A model generated the notes under the pieces. That model was not told the origin of the DNA, made no database searches, and was given only the letters and a program-made list of their open reading frames with translations. The position numbers and the translations under genes were made by a program. Source: an uncultured bacterium (GTDB lineage: Bacteria > Hydrogenedentota > Hydrogenedentia > Hydrogenedentales > CAILVY01). From it: DNA of 64,000 nt. Shown here in pieces: positions 16,369 to 26,081 of this stretch. The stretch covers positions 1 through 64,000 of the forward strand of contig CALEDJ010000045.1 in NCBI GenBank assembly GCA_937951485.1, given 5' to 3'. Position 1 is the stretch's first letter. The number at the start of each line of letters is the position of its first letter.

Positions 16369-16865
16369 AAGACGGTTTCCTCGGGCGAGACGCCCGTAGA
16401 TTTGAATACCAAGCACAGGCCAGCGGTTCCAAATCTCCGATCCGGAGGAAAGGCGTTGCCTTGTACCCGCACCTCTCACCCGAGTCGGCGTCCCTCCCCC
16501 CACGCCGTTGGCCATTGCGCGTTATCAATGGGCCGGACCTTCCGGAAAATCCTGCTGTGGCCTCTCCAGTGGAATGCCGGAATTTTCTGCCCATGGGGAA
16601 TATTTGATGGCATGGGAGTGTTTTCGACTGCGTAGTGGGCGGTTTTCTACACGTCGTTCCTGGAAAACGCAGGTTACATCGGGCTACAACATGTGAGAGG
16701 TGTGACGCAGCAAGAATCTAACCGCGTGCCTTTTCCCCGGACTTGCGGGTGAAATCCCCCGTCCTATAGCCATCAAGGAAAAGTGTTTCTGGATGTGTTT
16801 GTTGGCTTGTTTTGCCGTTCAGCATCGTTTCAGGCCGTAAACAATACGGATAAAGGGGAGTGTGT
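16369..16865. other. Divergent intergenic region
   Basis: This 497-bp stretch separates yceD (-) and the C25 peptidase gene (+). No ORF of real quality was seen. An AGGGGAG (16853-16859) near its end is the ribosome binding site of the peptidase gene. Confidence 0.5.
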
Positions 16866-19800
16866 ATGACCAGTAAGATCAATGAAATTCTTGCCTGCAC
16901 ATTGCATTCGGGTGTCCTGTGGCCGTCTGTTATGGGATTTCACAAGAAATCGCGGAAAAGGTCCGGGACCCTTCTCGGCGGGGGTGCTCATTCCTTGGCG
17001 CGCACTGTTGTTCGGCACCGGAGCAATGCCGCAAGCCGAATGTGGATTCTTGGCTTGACTTGCCTATTGCTTGCGGGCCTGGCACTTTGCAGCCCGCCGG
17101 CTCAGGCCGTCACGCGCGCATACCACAGCGCGGACACCAACTTTGATGATCACATCAACCTGAGTGAGTTGTTGCGGATCATTCAGTTCTTTAACTCCGG
17201 TGAGTACAGTTGCGTGGCTCCCGAATCCCCCGCGACGGAAGACGGATATCGTCCGGGACCCGGCGACCAGAGTTGCGACCAGCATGACAGCGATTACCAG
17301 GACCCGCCCTGGAAAATCACGTTGTCGGAACTCCTCCGCCTGATTCAGATGTACAATGCCCGCGCTTATGGATTCGATCCCACCACGGAGGACGGTTACC
17401 GGCCCATTTTTGACCCTGAAGACCCCACGGGCACTGTACAAGGTGAAAGCGAAGACGTGCGCCGCTTCCTGGATGGGTTGCCGGACGAGGAGGTAATGCC
17501 GGCGGACAAGGAAGAACTGAATAACATCTTGTTGCAGGCCGAATCGGCCTTTGTTCGGGATGACATCTGTGAAGCGGGGGATATCCTGGATCAGGCGCTC
17601 AGTCTGACACAGGTGCTGCGCGCAACCAAGGTCGGCGGCCCGGAAACACGCGGCCCCGAAATTCTCTTTGCCCGTATCCGCAACCTTCAATTCCGGATGT
17701 TGGTATCGAAGGGAATCCCTGTGCCCTGTCGCGGCCGTGAACGCGAAGCCCGGGAACCGGAAAGTGAACCATGGGAAAACACCAATGAACGCCTGGTCAT
17801 AACGACCCGGTTTGGCGCGGCCCGATTCTTGCCCACCGTCCAAATACTTCCCGATGGCAGCGAAGAACTCTTCACGCAGTTGGTGTTGCCCGGCTTTGAC
17901 CAAGAATCGGGTGAGCCCGGCATGCCGGGGGTGCCCTGCGTCCGCCATTTGATTGCCGTGCCGCCCGGCGCTTCTGTGCAATTGTTCGAAGAGCGGACTG
18001 AACGGGCCGAGACCCGCTTTGTCAGGCTCCTGCCGTTCGTTGACCAACCCGTGGACCAGGCCCCGGAAGACCTTCCCGTCCCGAATGCCGAGTTCTTCGC
18101 GAATCGCCCCTTTAGGATTAATGAAATGATCTATGCCACCGATAGATTCTATCCCCCGCAGCCCTACAATATCGTGCCCCTTGGCATGATGCGCGGTTTG
18201 GAGGTATATCTGGTGGAACTATGCGCCGGGCAATACAACCCGGTAAGTGAAGAACTGCGTCTGTTTACGGAAATGCAATTGCGCGTTGAGTTCCGCAACG
18301 GGCCCGAAGGCTTCATGGAGGAGTTCATGACCAACCCCTTCGAAAGCAACCAGAGCCTTTATACCGAGTCCCTGTTGAACGTGGAAGCGCTGCGCGAGTT
18401 CCCGCTTATCCCCGACCGGGAGAAGAGCCTCTTCACTGGTGAAGAATTGATTATTTTGACGCACCCGGACTTCAGGAATGCCGCTTACCGTCTCGCCGAT
18501 TGGAAACGGCAGAAGGGTATCATGACCAATGTCTTCACCTGCGGCACGGGGTCCGGCATCCCAGGACGGCAAACCGCTGCGGAGATAGATACGTTCATTG
18601 AACGACGATACAAGACAACGTCCATCCGCGCCTCGTACATCCTGATCATGGGCGATGCCGAGTTTATCCCCACGCACTATGTGCCCCGTGCGAATCCCGA
18701 AGACGATGGAACCATCGGATCGGATTACCCTTATGCGGTCATCTCCGCCCAAGTTGGCATAAATCTGCCAACCTTCGCGATTGGACGCATCCCGGTGGAT
18801 CGCCTGGACCAGGCGAATAACGTCGTTGACAAGATCATCGCCTACGAAAGCGACCCGCCCAGGGGGCCGGGGGACATCGCCTTCTATCGGCGCATCATGA
18901 TGGCCGCCCAGTTCCAGTGCTGCCGCACGGATGCGTTCCTCACCGGCACCGATCAGCGCACCTTCATCGAGTCGTCGGAGTTTATCCGCCCGGCGCTGGT
19001 TGCACGCGGCTACGACGTCCGCCGCCTGTATCGCCGCACCATTGACAACGGGTGCTCCACATGTACCCCGCGCCGTCCCGCCTACACGCGAGACGCGACG
19101 CCCAGGTGGTATTACGACGGCACCCCGTTGTCTGCCGAGATCGGCCCCGGCAGCGGATTCTCCTGGAACTCTGACAGTAACGACATCATCTCGCTCTTCA
19201 ACCTTGGCGTGGTGCTCGCGCTTCACCGCGACCACGGCTGGCCCGGCGGCTGGGCAACCCCGAGATTCGATCTGGATCATATATACCAGCTATACAATGG
19301 CCGCCGGCAACCGGTTGTTTTCAGTATCAATTGCTCCAGCGGGGTATTTGACAATGAAACCTCCGGCGGCGCCGAAGGTGTCCTCGTCGGCTCTGCTTAT
19401 TGGGCGGAAAGAATGCTGCGCCAAGTCGATGGCGGCGCCATCGGGATTATCGGCGACACGAGAGTCAGCCCAAGTTGGGCGAATTCCGCGCTGGCGCGCG
19501 GTCTATTCGACGCGATCTTTCCTGAAGTGCTTCCCCGTGTTGGTGGCAGCACGCGGCATCGGCGCCTCGGCGACATCCTCAATCACGCAAAAATGTATGT
19601 CGTAACGCAGATCTTTTCGACGAACATCGGATTCGAAGCGGTCCGGGACATGCTCCATCTTTACCATGTCATCGGCGATCCCACACTTGAAATATGGACC
19701 GCCTCGCCTTCTCGATTGATTCTACCGTCTCTTCGGATACAGGGCGTTTCCGAGCGGCTTATTGAACTCACTTTCGAAGTCTCGGACCTGGAAAGAGCGG

Positions 19801-19988
19801 TGTTGACCCTGTACCAACCCAGTGCCGACGCCGAAGACATACCGATCGGTCGCGGCCTTGTGCAGGCCGATGGTTCCGTCTTGATTTCACCTTTCCGGTT
19901 CTGGAATCCAGAGGAGGAGGTGCTGTTTTCGCTGAATCGGGAAGACATCATTGCGGGAGACGGATCGGTCAGACTGCTTTTCAATTGA
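16866..19988 (+). CDS. Secreted gingipain-type (C25) cysteine peptidase with dockerin-like EF-hand pair
   Basis: A 1040-aa exported protein. A hydrophobic export segment (WILGLTCLLLAGLALC) starts near residue 60, giving an unusually long n-region; an internal ATG at 17040 would give a normal signal peptide, but AGGGGAG precedes 16866. Residues ~90-180 hold two dockerin-like EF-hand repeats, DTNFDDHINLSELLRIIQ and WKITLSELLRLIQ, each followed by TEDGYRP. A propeptide-like region follows. The caspase-fold catalytic domain starts at EELIILTHPDF (~525), with the His in LHRDHGWPGGW and the nucleophile in VFSINCSSG. A C-terminal beta domain ends the protein. Likely a calcium-binding secreted protease; specificity is unknown. 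Confidence 0.82.
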   Translation: MTSKINEILACTLHSGVLWPSVMGFHKKSRKRSGTLLGGGAHSLARTVVRHRSNAASRMWILGLTCLLLAGLALCSPPAQAVTRAYHSADTNFDDHINLSELLRIIQFFNSGEYSCVAPESPATEDGYRPGPGDQSCDQHDSDYQDPPWKITLSELLRLIQMYNARAYGFDPTTEDGYRPIFDPEDPTGTVQGESEDVRRFLDGLPDEEVMPADKEELNNILLQAESAFVRDDICEAGDILDQALSLTQVLRATKVGGPETRGPEILFARIRNLQFRMLVSKGIPVPCRGREREAREPESEPWENTNERLVITTRFGAARFLPTVQILPDGSEELFTQLVLPGFDQESGEPGMPGVPCVRHLIAVPPGASVQLFEERTERAETRFVRLLPFVDQPVDQAPEDLPVPNAEFFANRPFRINEMIYATDRFYPPQPYNIVPLGMMRGLEVYLVELCAGQYNPVSEELRLFTEMQLRVEFRNGPEGFMEEFMTNPFESNQSLYTESLLNVEALREFPLIPDREKSLFTGEELIILTHPDFRNAAYRLADWKRQKGIMTNVFTCGTGSGIPGRQTAAEIDTFIERRYKTTSIRASYILIMGDAEFIPTHYVPRANPEDDGTIGSDYPYAVISAQVGINLPTFAIGRIPVDRLDQANNVVDKIIAYESDPPRGPGDIAFYRRIMMAAQFQCCRTDAFLTGTDQRTFIESSEFIRPALVARGYDVRRLYRRTIDNGCSTCTPRRPAYTRDATPRWYYDGTPLSAEIGPGSGFSWNSDSNDIISLFNLGVVLALHRDHGWPGGWATPRFDLDHIYQLYNGRRQPVVFSINCSSGVFDNETSGGAEGVLVGSAYWAERMLRQVDGGAIGIIGDTRVSPSWANSALARGLFDAIFPEVLPRVGGSTRHRRLGDILNHAKMYVVTQIFSTNIGFEAVRDMLHLYHVIGDPTLEIWTASPSRLILPSLRIQGVSERLIELTFEVSDLERAVLTLYQPSADAEDIPIGRGLVQADGSVLISPFRFWNPEEEVLFSLNREDIIAGDGSVRLLFN

Positions 19989-20235
19989 TCGCAAGATCTT
20001 CGGAAAATCCACGATTCGGATTGTGAAATTCTGATAGATGTGACGATTGAGACATTGCGGGGTTGCGCATGCAACCCCGCACTTTTCCAGCGCCGACAAG
20101 TCCAAAGGACGTCAGCCTGTACTGCGATGAAGCCACCCCCGGCGCGGCATTGCAATTGCGCCGCTCCCCAAAATTCGGATAAAAGCAACCTTCAGCGTTC
20201 CATATCCACATATGGTCTTGTGGAACATGCAACGC

Positions 20236-20333
20236 AGGCATTTGCGGAATGGGTTGTTTCCGCACGTAAGAACGCGAAATATCCGGGATTCTTGATGGGT
20301 CTGAGATTTTGAACGCCCATTTCGCAAATGCCT
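20236..20333 (-). mobile_element. ~100-bp MITE-like element, copy 1
   Basis: 98 bp bounded by aggcatttgcggaat and its near complement. Read on the - strand it aligns over its length with the copies at 32109 and 48953 (shared gaatcccggatattt, gttct, gcggaaaca). It lies between the peptidase gene and the ffh promoter. Confidence 0.82.
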
Positions 20334-20347
20334 TGCCGGCATAACTG

Positions 20348-20377
20348 TTGAACGCGCGGGCATTTATGTGATAGACT
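20348..20377 (+). promoter_or_regulatory. Sigma-70-like promoter of ffh
   Basis: -35 TTGAAC (20348-20353), 18-bp spacer, -10 TAGACT (20372-20377), 80 bp before the ffh ATG and 14 bp after the end of the MITE. Confidence 0.5.
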
Positions 20378-20457
20378 TTTTTTCCTGTGCGTGGAGAATT
20401 GTGTCTTGACGCCGTGCGCGGGGACAATCCCGGGAATTTTTATTTCATTCTTGCATC

Positions 20458-21801
20458 ATGTTTGAGAATCTGACGAAAAAACTGGAAAGCGCCTTCAAGC
20501 ATATTCGCGGGCAGGGCCGTCTGACCGAAAAGAATATGAGGGAAGGGCTTCAGGAAATTCGCGTCGCCCTGCTCGAAGCCGATGTGAATTACAAGGTCGT
20601 CAAGAAGTTTATCGAGGAGGTGCAGGAACAGGCCATCGGGCAGAAGGTGCTGGAGAGCATCCAGCCCGCGCAGCAGATCGTCAAGATCGTGCACGATGAA
20701 CTCGTGCGGATCATGGGTGAAAAACACGAGGGCCTGAAAAAGGCCGAAAACGGGCCTACGATCTTGATGCTGGTGGGTTTGCAGGGACAGGGCAAGACCA
20801 CCACGGCAGGCAAACTGGGGTTGATGTTGAAGAAAAAAGGCCAGCGGCCTTTATTGGTCGGCGCGGACGTGTACCGCCCCGCCGCCATCAAACAGTTGGA
20901 AATTGTCGCCGGTCAGGCCGGGGTGGAGTTTTTCAGCCTCGGCGAGCAGGCCAATCCTGTGGATACGTGCCTGATGGCGCAGGGCGAAGCGCATATGCGC
21001 GGCTGCGATACGATCATCCTGGACACGGCGGGCCGCCTGCACGTGGACGAGGAGATGATGACGGAGGTCCGCCAGATCAGCGCTCAGGTGCATCCGCACG
21101 AAATCCTCTTCGTGGCCAATGCCATGACCGGTCAGGACGCCGTGAGGTCCGCCAAGCAGTTCCACGACGCCCTGCCGCTCACCGGGGTCATCCTGACGCA
21201 GATGGACGGCGATGCGCGCGGCGGCGCGGCCATCAGCCTGATCGAGGTCACCGGTTGCCCCATCAAGTTCGTGGGCACGGGCGAGAAACTGGACGCGCTG
21301 GAGCCGTTCCATCCGCGCCGTATGGCCGACCAGATTCTGGGCATGGGCGATGTGGTTTCGCTGGTGGAGAAGGCGCAGGAGGTGGTGGACCAGGAGCAGG
21401 CGCTCAAGTTTCAGGAGAAGGTGCGCAAGGCGAACTGGGACCTGGAGGATTTCCTGCTGCAGATGCAGCAGGTGAAGAAAATGGGGTCGATCGGCGACCT
21501 GATGAAAAAAATTCCCGGCCTCAACAAAATGATGCCGCAGGGCGCCGGCGACATGCCGGAGGATGAATTGAAATACGCCGAGGCGATCATCTACTCGATG
21601 ACGCCCAAGGAGCGCCGCAACCCGAAGATCATCAACGGGAGCCGCCGCCGTCGCATCGCCGAGGGCAGCGGCACGACGGTGCAGGATGTCAATGCGCTGC
21701 TCAAGGATTTCGAGCGGATGAAGAAGATGATGAAGGACATGATGAAGGGCGGCAAGGGCCGCGGCATGCGGCGGAACGCGATGCCGCCGGGATTCATGTG
21801 A
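20458..21801 (+). CDS. ffh: Signal recognition particle protein Ffh
   Basis: SRP54 GTPase that binds signal peptides with SRP RNA and docks on FtsY, 447 aa. N domain 1-95; G domain with P-loop GLQGQGKTT (~104), DVYRPAA and DTAGRLHVDE; M domain from ~300, rich in Met, with GDLMKKIPGLNKM and the RNA-binding RRRRIAEGSGTTVQDVN. Two normally conserved positions differ: the NKxD-type motif reads TQMDGDARGG where most Ffh have TKxDGDARGG, and VANAMTGQDA replaces VVDAMTGQDA. It heads the rpsP-khpA-rimM-trmD-rplS operon. Confidence 0.96.
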   Translation: MFENLTKKLESAFKHIRGQGRLTEKNMREGLQEIRVALLEADVNYKVVKKFIEEVQEQAIGQKVLESIQPAQQIVKIVHDELVRIMGEKHEGLKKAENGPTILMLVGLQGQGKTTTAGKLGLMLKKKGQRPLLVGADVYRPAAIKQLEIVAGQAGVEFFSLGEQANPVDTCLMAQGEAHMRGCDTIILDTAGRLHVDEEMMTEVRQISAQVHPHEILFVANAMTGQDAVRSAKQFHDALPLTGVILTQMDGDARGGAAISLIEVTGCPIKFVGTGEKLDALEPFHPRRMADQILGMGDVVSLVEKAQEVVDQEQALKFQEKVRKANWDLEDFLLQMQQVKKMGSIGDLMKKIPGLNKMMPQGAGDMPEDELKYAEAIIYSMTPKERRNPKIINGSRRRRIAEGSGTTVQDVNALLKDFERMKKMMKDMMKGGKGRGMRRNAMPPGFM

Positions 21802-21930
21802 CATTGCACGACTGAAAGCATCAGGCGGAGACAACTGGAAACAACCTGATTGAAATACAGCGTATCCCCTCCCGAAAAGAGAGGGGTGACGGTGCAACAC
21901 AGTACCCCAGAGGAGACAGAGAGGAAAGCG

Positions 21931-22368
21931 ATGGCGACTGTAATTCGGATGAAACGGGGTGGCCGCACGCACAAACCATACTACCGGATCGTGGTGATGG
22001 ATTCGCGGAGCCGGGGTTGCGGCCCGGAACTGGACGTGATTGGCGTGTATCAGCCATGCGCCCGCCCGGAACCCAAAGCGGAAGTGGACGCCCACAAGGC
22101 CCTGGAATGGCTGCGCAAGGGCGCGCAACCGTCGGATACCGCGCGCAATGTGCTGGGCAAACTCGGTGTCATGAAGCATTTTCATGACGGCACCACCCCG
22201 GAAGAGGCCGTGAGCGTGGTCAAGGACGAGGCCGTGGAGGACAAGGGATACAACCCGTCTCCGCCGGTGACCGAGACGCCCGAAGGTCTGGCCGAAGCGT
22301 CTGAAGAGACGCCCGAAGCGCCGGCGGCGAACACGGCTCCGGAGCAAACGCCGGATGAAAATCCGTAA
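21931..22368 (+). CDS. rpsP: 30S ribosomal protein S16 with C-terminal extension
   Basis: Small-subunit protein; MATVIRMKRGGRTHKPYYRIVVMD and the LGVYQP-like segment identify it. The S16 core ends near residue 80-85. An extra ~60 residues follow, acidic and rich in Pro, Glu and Ala, probably disordered. The ATG at 21931 follows GAGGAAAGCG. The reading frame stays open 81 bp upstream, but the N-terminus fixes the start. Confidence 0.95.
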   Translation: MATVIRMKRGGRTHKPYYRIVVMDSRSRGCGPELDVIGVYQPCARPEPKAEVDAHKALEWLRKGAQPSDTARNVLGKLGVMKHFHDGTTPEEAVSVVKDEAVEDKGYNPSPPVTETPEGLAEASEETPEAPAANTAPEQTPDENP

Positions 22369-22401
22369 TCATACATAAACCGGCGGCAACACAGGATCGG
22401 A

Positions 22402-22641
22402 ATGGCTATCGTGAAAGACCTGATCGAATTCATCGCGAAGAAACTGGTCGAACATCCGGATGACGTGCAGGTGCAGTTGATCGAAACCGATCACGGCCAC
22501 GAGTACAAACTCCGCGTGCATCAGGAAGACATGGGCCGGGTCATCGGCAAGAGCGGGCGCACCGCGAAGGCCATGCGCACCCTGCTCAGTTCCGCCGCGG
22601 CAAAAGCCAACATCCACGCGACGCTGGAGATTGTGGAGTAG
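22402..22641 (+). CDS. khpA: KH-domain RNA-binding protein KhpA
   Basis: A 79-aa single KH domain with the GxxG loop in GRVIGKSGRTAKAMR (residues 45-59), at its usual place between rpsP and rimM. KhpA proteins bind RNA, often with KhpB. AGGATCGG precedes the ATG. Confidence 0.92.
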   Translation: MAIVKDLIEFIAKKLVEHPDDVQVQLIETDHGHEYKLRVHQEDMGRVIGKSGRTAKAMRTLLSSAAAKANIHATLEIVE

Positions 22642-22660
22642 GGCCGCGTTTCGGGCCGCC

Positions 22661-23239
22661 ATGACGCAGGAGTGGGTGCACATCGGCCGCGTGCGTTCCG
22701 TGAATCCCGGCCGGCGCGAAGTGCGCATCGCGCCCGCCCCGGAATGCGGACAGGCTGTTGCGGCGTTGACGTGGCTGCACCTGTCGCTGCGCGACGGCGA
22801 AAGGATGCGCTGCCGCGTGGAGAGGATGCGGGGCGGCGACGCGCCGGTGGCGACGCTGGCGGCGGGCGTGCCGCGCGACCACGTCGCGCGCATGAAAGGC
22901 GCGGCGGTGCTCTCGGAGCGGGCGGTGGTGGAAGCGATTGCGTCGCAGCAACAACGGCGGCAGCCGGCAATTACGCCGGGAATGCGGGTTGTCGGACCGG
23001 GCGGCGCGGAAATCGGCGTGATAACGGACATGTACAAGACGGGCGCGAATGAGGCGTGCGTCATCAAGAAGGCGGACGGCGGCGTGATGCTGTTGCCGTT
23101 GATAGAACAGGTGGTGGCGCATGTGGACCCGGGGGCGGCGGTGATGGAGGTGAACGATGTCGCCCCGTTCGCGGTGGAGGAACAGGCCGCGCGCGGCGGC
23201 ATCCGCCGGGCGGAACGGAATGGCGACCATGAGGATTGA
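22661..23239 (+). CDS. rimM: Ribosome maturation factor RimM
   Basis: A 192-aa 16S rRNA processing factor. The N-terminal beta-barrel begins WVHIGRVRSVNPGRREV; the C-terminal PRC barrel starts at GMRVVGPGGAEIGVITDMYKTGANE and ends near DPGAAVMEVN. The N-terminal half is divergent, but position between khpA and trmD supports the call. Start 22661 lies 19 bp after khpA; it overlaps trmD. Confidence 0.85.
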   Translation: MTQEWVHIGRVRSVNPGRREVRIAPAPECGQAVAALTWLHLSLRDGERMRCRVERMRGGDAPVATLAAGVPRDHVARMKGAAVLSERAVVEAIASQQQRRQPAITPGMRVVGPGGAEIGVITDMYKTGANEACVIKKADGGVMLLPLIEQVVAHVDPGAAVMEVNDVAPFAVEEQAARGGIRRAERNGDHED

Positions 23240-24002
23240 CGTCCTCACATTGTTCCCGGAAATCTTTGAAAGCCCCCTGCGGGCCAGCCTGCTGGGCAAG
23301 GCCATCGCGGATGGCGTGTTGACGGTGGCGCTGACGAATATCCGGGATTTCGCGGCGGACCGGCACCGGACGGTGGACGATGCGCCGTATGGCGGCGGCG
23401 CCGGGATGGTGATGAAGTGCGAGCCGATTTTCGCCGCCGTGGAAAGTTTAAGATCAGTGAATTCCCTGGAACGGGTGATTCTGCTCTCGCCGCGGGGACG
23501 CCGTCTGGACCAGACGCGCGTGCGGGAACTGGCCGCCGCGCCGGACCTGGTGCTCCTCTGCGCGCGCTATGAAGGCGTGGACGAGCGGGTCTCCCAGGCG
23601 CTGGTCACCGAGGAAATCTCCATCGGCGACTACGTGCTGAGCGGCGGCGAATTGCCGGCCCTGGTGCTTATCGAGGCAATCAGCCGGATGCTCCCCGGCG
23701 TGGTGGGCGATTGGGAATCCGTCGAAACGGACTCGTTTTACGCCGGGCCGCTCGGGCCGCCGCAGTACACGCGGCCGCCTGTGTTCCGGGGCATGGAAGC
23801 GCCCGCTGTGCTGCGGGAAGGAAATCACGCGGCCATTCGCCGCTGGAGACGAAAGGAGGCCCTGCGCGCCACGCGCGCGCGGCGGCCGGACTTGTTGGTA
23901 AACCTGACGGAAGAAGACCAGAAACTACTTGCTGAAATCGAGCGGGAAACGTCGGCGCAAGCCGTCCCGCCCGCCGATGCGAAAAAGGAGAACCGATCGT
24001 GA
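23229..24002 (+). CDS. trmD: tRNA (guanine-N1-)-methyltransferase TrmD
   Basis: Methylates G37 of tRNAs with SAM, 257 aa. Conserved segments are [40 protein letters not shown] (trefoil knot) and [18 protein letters not shown], and [21 protein letters not shown]. An ATG three codons earlier (23220) is an alternative; both overlap the rimM end. Its stop overlaps the rplS GTG. Confidence 0.95.
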   Translation: MRIDVLTLFPEIFESPLRASLLGKAIADGVLTVALTNIRDFAADRHRTVDDAPYGGGAGMVMKCEPIFAAVESLRSVNSLERVILLSPRGRRLDQTRVRELAAAPDLVLLCARYEGVDERVSQALVTEEISIGDYVLSGGELPALVLIEAISRMLPGVVGDWESVETDSFYAGPLGPPQYTRPPVFRGMEAPAVLREGNHAAIRRWRRKEALRATRARRPDLLVNLTEEDQKLLAEIERETSAQAVPPADAKKENRS

Positions 24003-24370
24003 ATCTCGTGGATGAACTCAGCCGCAAGCGCATAAAAGACCCCGCCAATTTGCCCAAATTCAATGTCGGCGACACGGTCCGCGTCCATTTCCGCATCGTG
24101 GAAGGCGAGAAGGAGCGCATTCAGGTCTTCGAGGGCGTTGTTATCGCGCGCAAGAATGGCGAAGGCCCCAATGCCACCTTCACCGTGCGCCGCGTCGTCT
24201 TCAACGAAGGCGTCGAGCGCGTCTTTCCGCTGCACTCGCCGCGCGTGGCCAAAGTTGAGGTGACCCGCGAAGGCCGCGTCCGCCGCGCCAAACTCTATTA
24301 CCTGAGGGAACGCACCGGCAAGGCCGCCCGTGTCAAAGCCAAACTGCGCGCGCAACAACCCCAGGCATAG
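23999..24370 (+). CDS. rplS: 50S ribosomal protein L19
   Basis: A 123-aa large-subunit protein: [48 protein letters not shown] and [14 protein letters not shown] are all family motifs. GTG start preceded by AAAGGAG. Last gene of the operon. Confidence 0.95.
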   Translation: MNLVDELSRKRIKDPANLPKFNVGDTVRVHFRIVEGEKERIQVFEGVVIARKNGEGPNATFTVRRVVFNEGVERVFPLHSPRVAKVEVTREGRVRRAKLYYLRERTGKAARVKAKLRAQQPQA

Positions 24371-24443
24371 CCCCCTGCAACAAGCACATCCACGGCGGAC
24401 GGATGCGCCCATCCGTCCGCTTTTGTGTGTCCTGCCCGCGTAT

Positions 24444-24612
24444 GTATATCGTAACCGTTCACGGGGTCCAGAATGCGAAAACACTCGGAAGACCGCACTT
24501 TTCGGCTCACAAGTCGTCGCATTTTGCCCCATTTTCGCGCCGTTCTTCCGCTGCAATTGCGAAAAACCCCATGTTTTTTGGGGGTTCAACCCCGTGAACG
24601 GTTACTGTATAT
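24444..24612. repeat. 169-bp element with 23-bp terminal inverted repeats
   Basis: Arms 24444-24466 and 24590-24612 match at 20 of 23 positions around the core gtaaccgttcacgggg. The inside is AT-richer than the surroundings and has no ORF. It fills much of the 404-bp gap between the convergent rplS and murG genes. No second copy was seen in the window; it may be a MITE or a structured transcript end. Confidence 0.75.
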
Positions 24613-24774
24613 CAGATGGATGCGCCTGCGGGCAGCGTTCCTTGAAATCAAATGTGCGCCCTGAAATGAGTATGGTGTTCGCGTTTCAGCGCGCCCTTGT
24701 CCTGCACCCCTCAGAGTGTTTCCCACAGCCGCGGGGCATTCCCAATTCGTGTAATTGGCCCGCGAAATGCCGGT

Positions 24775-25908
24775 TCAGGAGAGATTTCTTCCATCGGATG
24801 TCAGAGTGAGGATTTCCGTGGCGATGGTTTCCGCGGCGGCGGGTTTGGCCATGGCGGCGGCGGCGCGCCCCATTTCCGCCAGGCGTTCGGGATTCTTGAA
24901 CAGCGCCGGCAGGGATTCCGCCAGAAAATCGCCCGAAATATCGCCATCGCGTATCACAATGGCGGCCCCCGCCTGCTCGAAGGCGCGGGCGTTGTCTTCC
25001 TGATGATTGTCGGCGGCAAAGGGGTATGGGACCAGAATGGACGGCTTGCCCATCACCGCGATTTCCGCCGCGCTGGAAGCGCCGGCCCGCCCAACGATGC
25101 AATCGGCGGCCGCAAACGCGGCGGCCATGTCTTCGATAAACGGATGGACGATTACAGGAATGCGCGCACGGCGCGCGGCCTCGCGCGCCATGGTCTCACC
25201 GGATGTGCCGGTCATCCAGATCAGTTGCATGGATTCGGGGGCCAGGCGTTCCAGCATCGCCGTGACGGCGCGGTTGATGGATTGCGCTCCCTGGCTCCCC
25301 CCCGTGACGAGCACAGTGGGCAGGTCGGGGCGCAGCCCGAAGCGTATTCGCGCTTCCGCCGGGGTGGGCGGGTTCGCAAACGCGGCGCGCACGGGATTTC
25401 CCGTCACCAGTGCGCGGTCCTTGGGATATGCGCCCAGGGTAGCCTCATAACTCAGGAAAATTCGCCGCGCCCGGCGCGCGAGCAGCCGGTTGGCCATACC
25501 CAGCCGCTTGTTCTGCTCATGGATGACCGTGGGATAGCGGAGCCATTGCGCTGTCAGCAGTGGCGCCAGGGACACATAACCGCCCACCCCGATCACGATG
25601 TCCGGCCGGAATCGGCGGATCAACCAGGCGGATTGCGCCAGCGCCAGCGCGGTCTTGGCGGCAACCAGCACCCTGCGTATTGCGCCCCGGCGCGGCCAGC
25701 CTTCTCCGGGAATCGCGAAAAATGGGATGTCGTTCGCCGCGCTTACCCGGTCTTCGATGGCCCCTCGACGCCCCACCCATGCCACCAACGCCCCGGGCGC
25801 CTGTCGCCGCAGCGCTTCCACGATGGCCAGCGCAGGCGACGTGTGGCCGCCCGTGCCGCCCCCTGCAATCAGGAAGCGCAATCCGTCGCGTTCGTTGGAT
25901 ATATTCAT
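24775..25908 (-). CDS. murG: UDP-GlcNAc:lipid-PP-MurNAc-pentapeptide GlcNAc transferase MurG
   Basis: Peripheral-membrane GT28 enzyme that makes lipid II. 377 aa. N-terminal GGGTGGHTSPA, IGVGGYVSLAP, VIHEQNKRLGMANRLLA, VTGNPVR, the TGGSQGAQSIN hinge and the UDP-GlcNAc site GRAGASSAAEIAVMGKPSILVPYPFAADNHQ are present. It stands alone, away from a dcw cluster. Confidence 0.95.
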   Translation of the reverse strand: MNISNERDGLRFLIAGGGTGGHTSPALAIVEALRRQAPGALVAWVGRRGAIEDRVSAANDIPFFAIPGEGWPRRGAIRRVLVAAKTALALAQSAWLIRRFRPDIVIGVGGYVSLAPLLTAQWLRYPTVIHEQNKRLGMANRLLARRARRIFLSYEATLGAYPKDRALVTGNPVRAAFANPPTPAEARIRFGLRPDLPTVLVTGGSQGAQSINRAVTAMLERLAPESMQLIWMTGTSGETMAREAARRARIPVIVHPFIEDMAAAFAAADCIVGRAGASSAAEIAVMGKPSILVPYPFAADNHQEDNARAFEQAGAAIVIRDGDISGDFLAESLPALFKNPERLAEMGRAAAAMAKPAAAETIATEILTLTSDGRNLS

Positions 25909-26081
25909 GAGAAATCCAGTGTGTTCAATGAGAATCCAGGTTCGTATGAAGACTCTCGCAGAATATGCAGAAGCGAATCAAGCACAGGCGCTGATCGTCT
26001 CCGATCGTATCTGCGGCCTTCTTGACCGTTGGAATCATTGTTTAATACAATATTCGTTACGTTTGGCGTGAAAGGCGATTC

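Noticed and set aside
20041-20235. Small ORFs between the peptidase gene and ffh
   Set aside because: No ribosome binding site and no coding bias; the area is repeat-rich.
20221-20240. Sigma-54 promoter-like tggaacatgcaacgca
   Set aside because: The GC spacing does not match TGGCAC-N5-TTGC and it overlaps a MITE end.
24581-24600. tRNA T-arm-like ggttcaaccc
   Set aside because: No cloverleaf or CCA can be built around it; it is one arm of an inverted repeat.
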